Source: Inia geoffrensis (lineage: Eukaryota; Chordata; Mammalia; Artiodactyla; Iniidae). Taken from it: a DNA stretch of 64,000 nucleotides. Every line of letters starts with the position of its first letter. Position 1 is the stretch's first letter. The stretch spans positions 41,140,408 through 41,204,407 of the forward strand of contig CM070904.1 of assembly GCA_036417435.1 (NCBI GenBank), written 5' to 3'. Under the pieces are notes generated by a model that saw only the letters and a program-made list of their open reading frames with translations, did no database searches and was not told the DNA's origin. The position numbers were made by a program, and so were the translations under genes. This document shows positions 62,701 through 64,000 of the stretch, one piece after another.

Positions 62701-64000
62701 TTTGTTTACCCATTCAAGCCAGGGGTCAGTCAGGTTTTTAGCACATACGAAAAGACAGTATCCTAGCCTGCAATAAAGAGGCATCCTAAATTCTAGAGGT
62801 TACCCCCCCACCCCCTTAGCAATGCCTGGAAGATAAAAATGACAGCAGTATCTTCCCAGGACAAAGACAGAATGAAGGAAAGAAAGAAAAGAAGAAAGCG
62901 TTTCATGTTTAGCTAAAGGAGGAAGTCTTGATCTAGCATCTCGAGCGGAAGCAATCTACCTACATTCTTGTCAGCTACTCCTCTACTCCTCAGTTTGATT
63001 CAGTGGTCTCCAGCATTTGTATAGGACCAGGTGTCAGGTGGAGTCTTCCTGAACTGTGAGATGTGTATCAATACTTTCTAGTTTTGCAGCAATGTCAGTG
63101 GTCAGGAGTACTTGGTGAGGTCCTTTCCTTCAAGGTACTTGGTGGAGCTGTAGGTCTGCCTTTGTTCTTTGTGATTCCAGATCAGAAGTGTAGGAGAAAA
63201 TTGGAAACATTAGTTTGGTGAGTCATAGCCAGATATTTGAGGCAACTAAAAGAATTCAAGATCCAAGTTTGCAGGTATCTAACAAAACCTCACAGATAGT
63301 TAACAGGACTAGAATCTAATGTCTACAAAGCTGCAAACATAATTTTTCTCTCTACAGTTACCCCCATTTTTCACCAAATATAATCACAGTAAAATTAATT
63401 TGTTTATATATGACTTGGCCTAGTTATTTATGTAAGTGAAGCAAGAATAATGATTGACCATATAAGTTATTTTTTAAGACACCTTTGCTGAAACCTTGTA
63501 AGCAAGGTGCCAGGTTCGTTTTTTCCAAGCAGTTGCTTGAAGCTGTCCAGTCGTATCTGAGTCTATGATCATCTCTCTCAAATATGACATTGCAGTCAAA
63601 GCCATGGTGATATAGCCACTGTTTCCAACTGCGTCCTGTTACTAGGAGAACAGAGTCTTACTGAACTTATGCAGACAAATATATTGCCTTGAAAATAAGA
63701 ATATTCACTGAGCGTTTCTGAATTCTGGAGGGATCAGGTAAGGAGAAAAAGAAAATGTTTCATCTTTGTTCACAAAGGTATACTTTACCAAGTTGCTGTA
63801 TGTCATAGATAGCTTAAGAGAAAAGGTCTCCTTAAATCTGGAAAAACAAAGCATTAGAGTGTCCTCCTCAGTTTATGTAGTTCCATGTAAATAATACTTG
63901 CTCTGCTTGAATCCAGTTTTCCCATTTGTTCTCTCAGTCGTGATTGAGGGTGATAGGGACAGTGATAATTCCAAGAAGTTTGCAAGGTTTTCATTAAGAG

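Larger units (their letters stand above)
58962..64000 (-). mobile_element. Class I-like ERV internal region, decayed, split by L1
   Basis: Internal retroviral sequence on the minus strand, running from the polypurine tract at 58962-58974 to at least the env remnant near 62700 and probably further. An integrase C-terminus-like stretch is possible at about 62980-63180. The L1 block at 59143-61932 interrupts it. Bases 63200-64000 are assigned only by continuity. It contains many stops and no intact gene. The 5' LTR is not in the window. Confidence 0.55.

Overview
This is mammalian nuclear DNA, almost certainly from a cetacean. It is intron-rich and has no bacterial-type coding density. It carries about thirteen tRNA-derived CHR SINEs of the kind found in Cetacea, Hippopotamidae and Ruminantia, most of the short cetacean form that opens with 'ggcttccctggtggcgcag'. 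It also holds full-length LINE-1 copies of the cetartiodactyl type, plus older mammalian repeats (MIR, L2, MER5-like, Tigger-like). The species is not determined.

The only host gene recognised is THSD7B (thrombospondin type-1 domain containing 7B) on the + strand. Three consecutive coding exons are visible at 1577-1692, 44065-44194 and 48622-48725. All have consensus splice sites, and their reading phase is continuous across the 42.4 kb and 4.4 kb introns. Everything else lies within THSD7B introns.

Layout:
- 1-8.6 kb: first exon, then old repeats (MIR, L2, MER5-like) and a long CHR SINE.
- 8.6-13.05 kb: a minus-strand L1 with intact ORF1 and an intact endonuclease-only ORF2. About 0.9 kb of non-L1 sequence follows its internal poly(A), and one 17-bp target-site duplication (TSD) encloses the whole block.
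- 13-29.4 kb: intron with scattered SINEs, L2 and MIR, and a truncated L1 at 25.25-26.0 kb.
- 29.5-37.0 kb: a full-length plus-strand L1 with intact ORF1 and broken ORF2. One SINE sits inside it and another directly abuts it, and the same 14-bp TSD occurs three times.
- 37.2-40.1 kb: a full-length minus-strand processed pseudogene of RLIM (RNF12), with TSDs.
- 42-49.5 kb: SINEs, a solo ERV LTR, a twin-primed L1, THSD7B exons two and three, and a 108-bp retroposed mRNA tail.
- 49.9-52 kb: a decayed ERVL-type pol on the minus strand.
- 53-58 kb: SINEs, an old L1 and a Tigger-like element.
- 58.5-64 kb: a decayed class I ERV (LTR, polypurine tract, env remnants) on the minus strand, interrupted by a compound L1 block.

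No novel operon-like or defence-like system is present. The most notable content is the record of retrotransposition: a probable 3' transduction or chimeric retrotranscript, reuse of one insertion site, nested L1s, and two retroposed mRNAs. All calls were made by reading the sequence; no alignment or database search was run.
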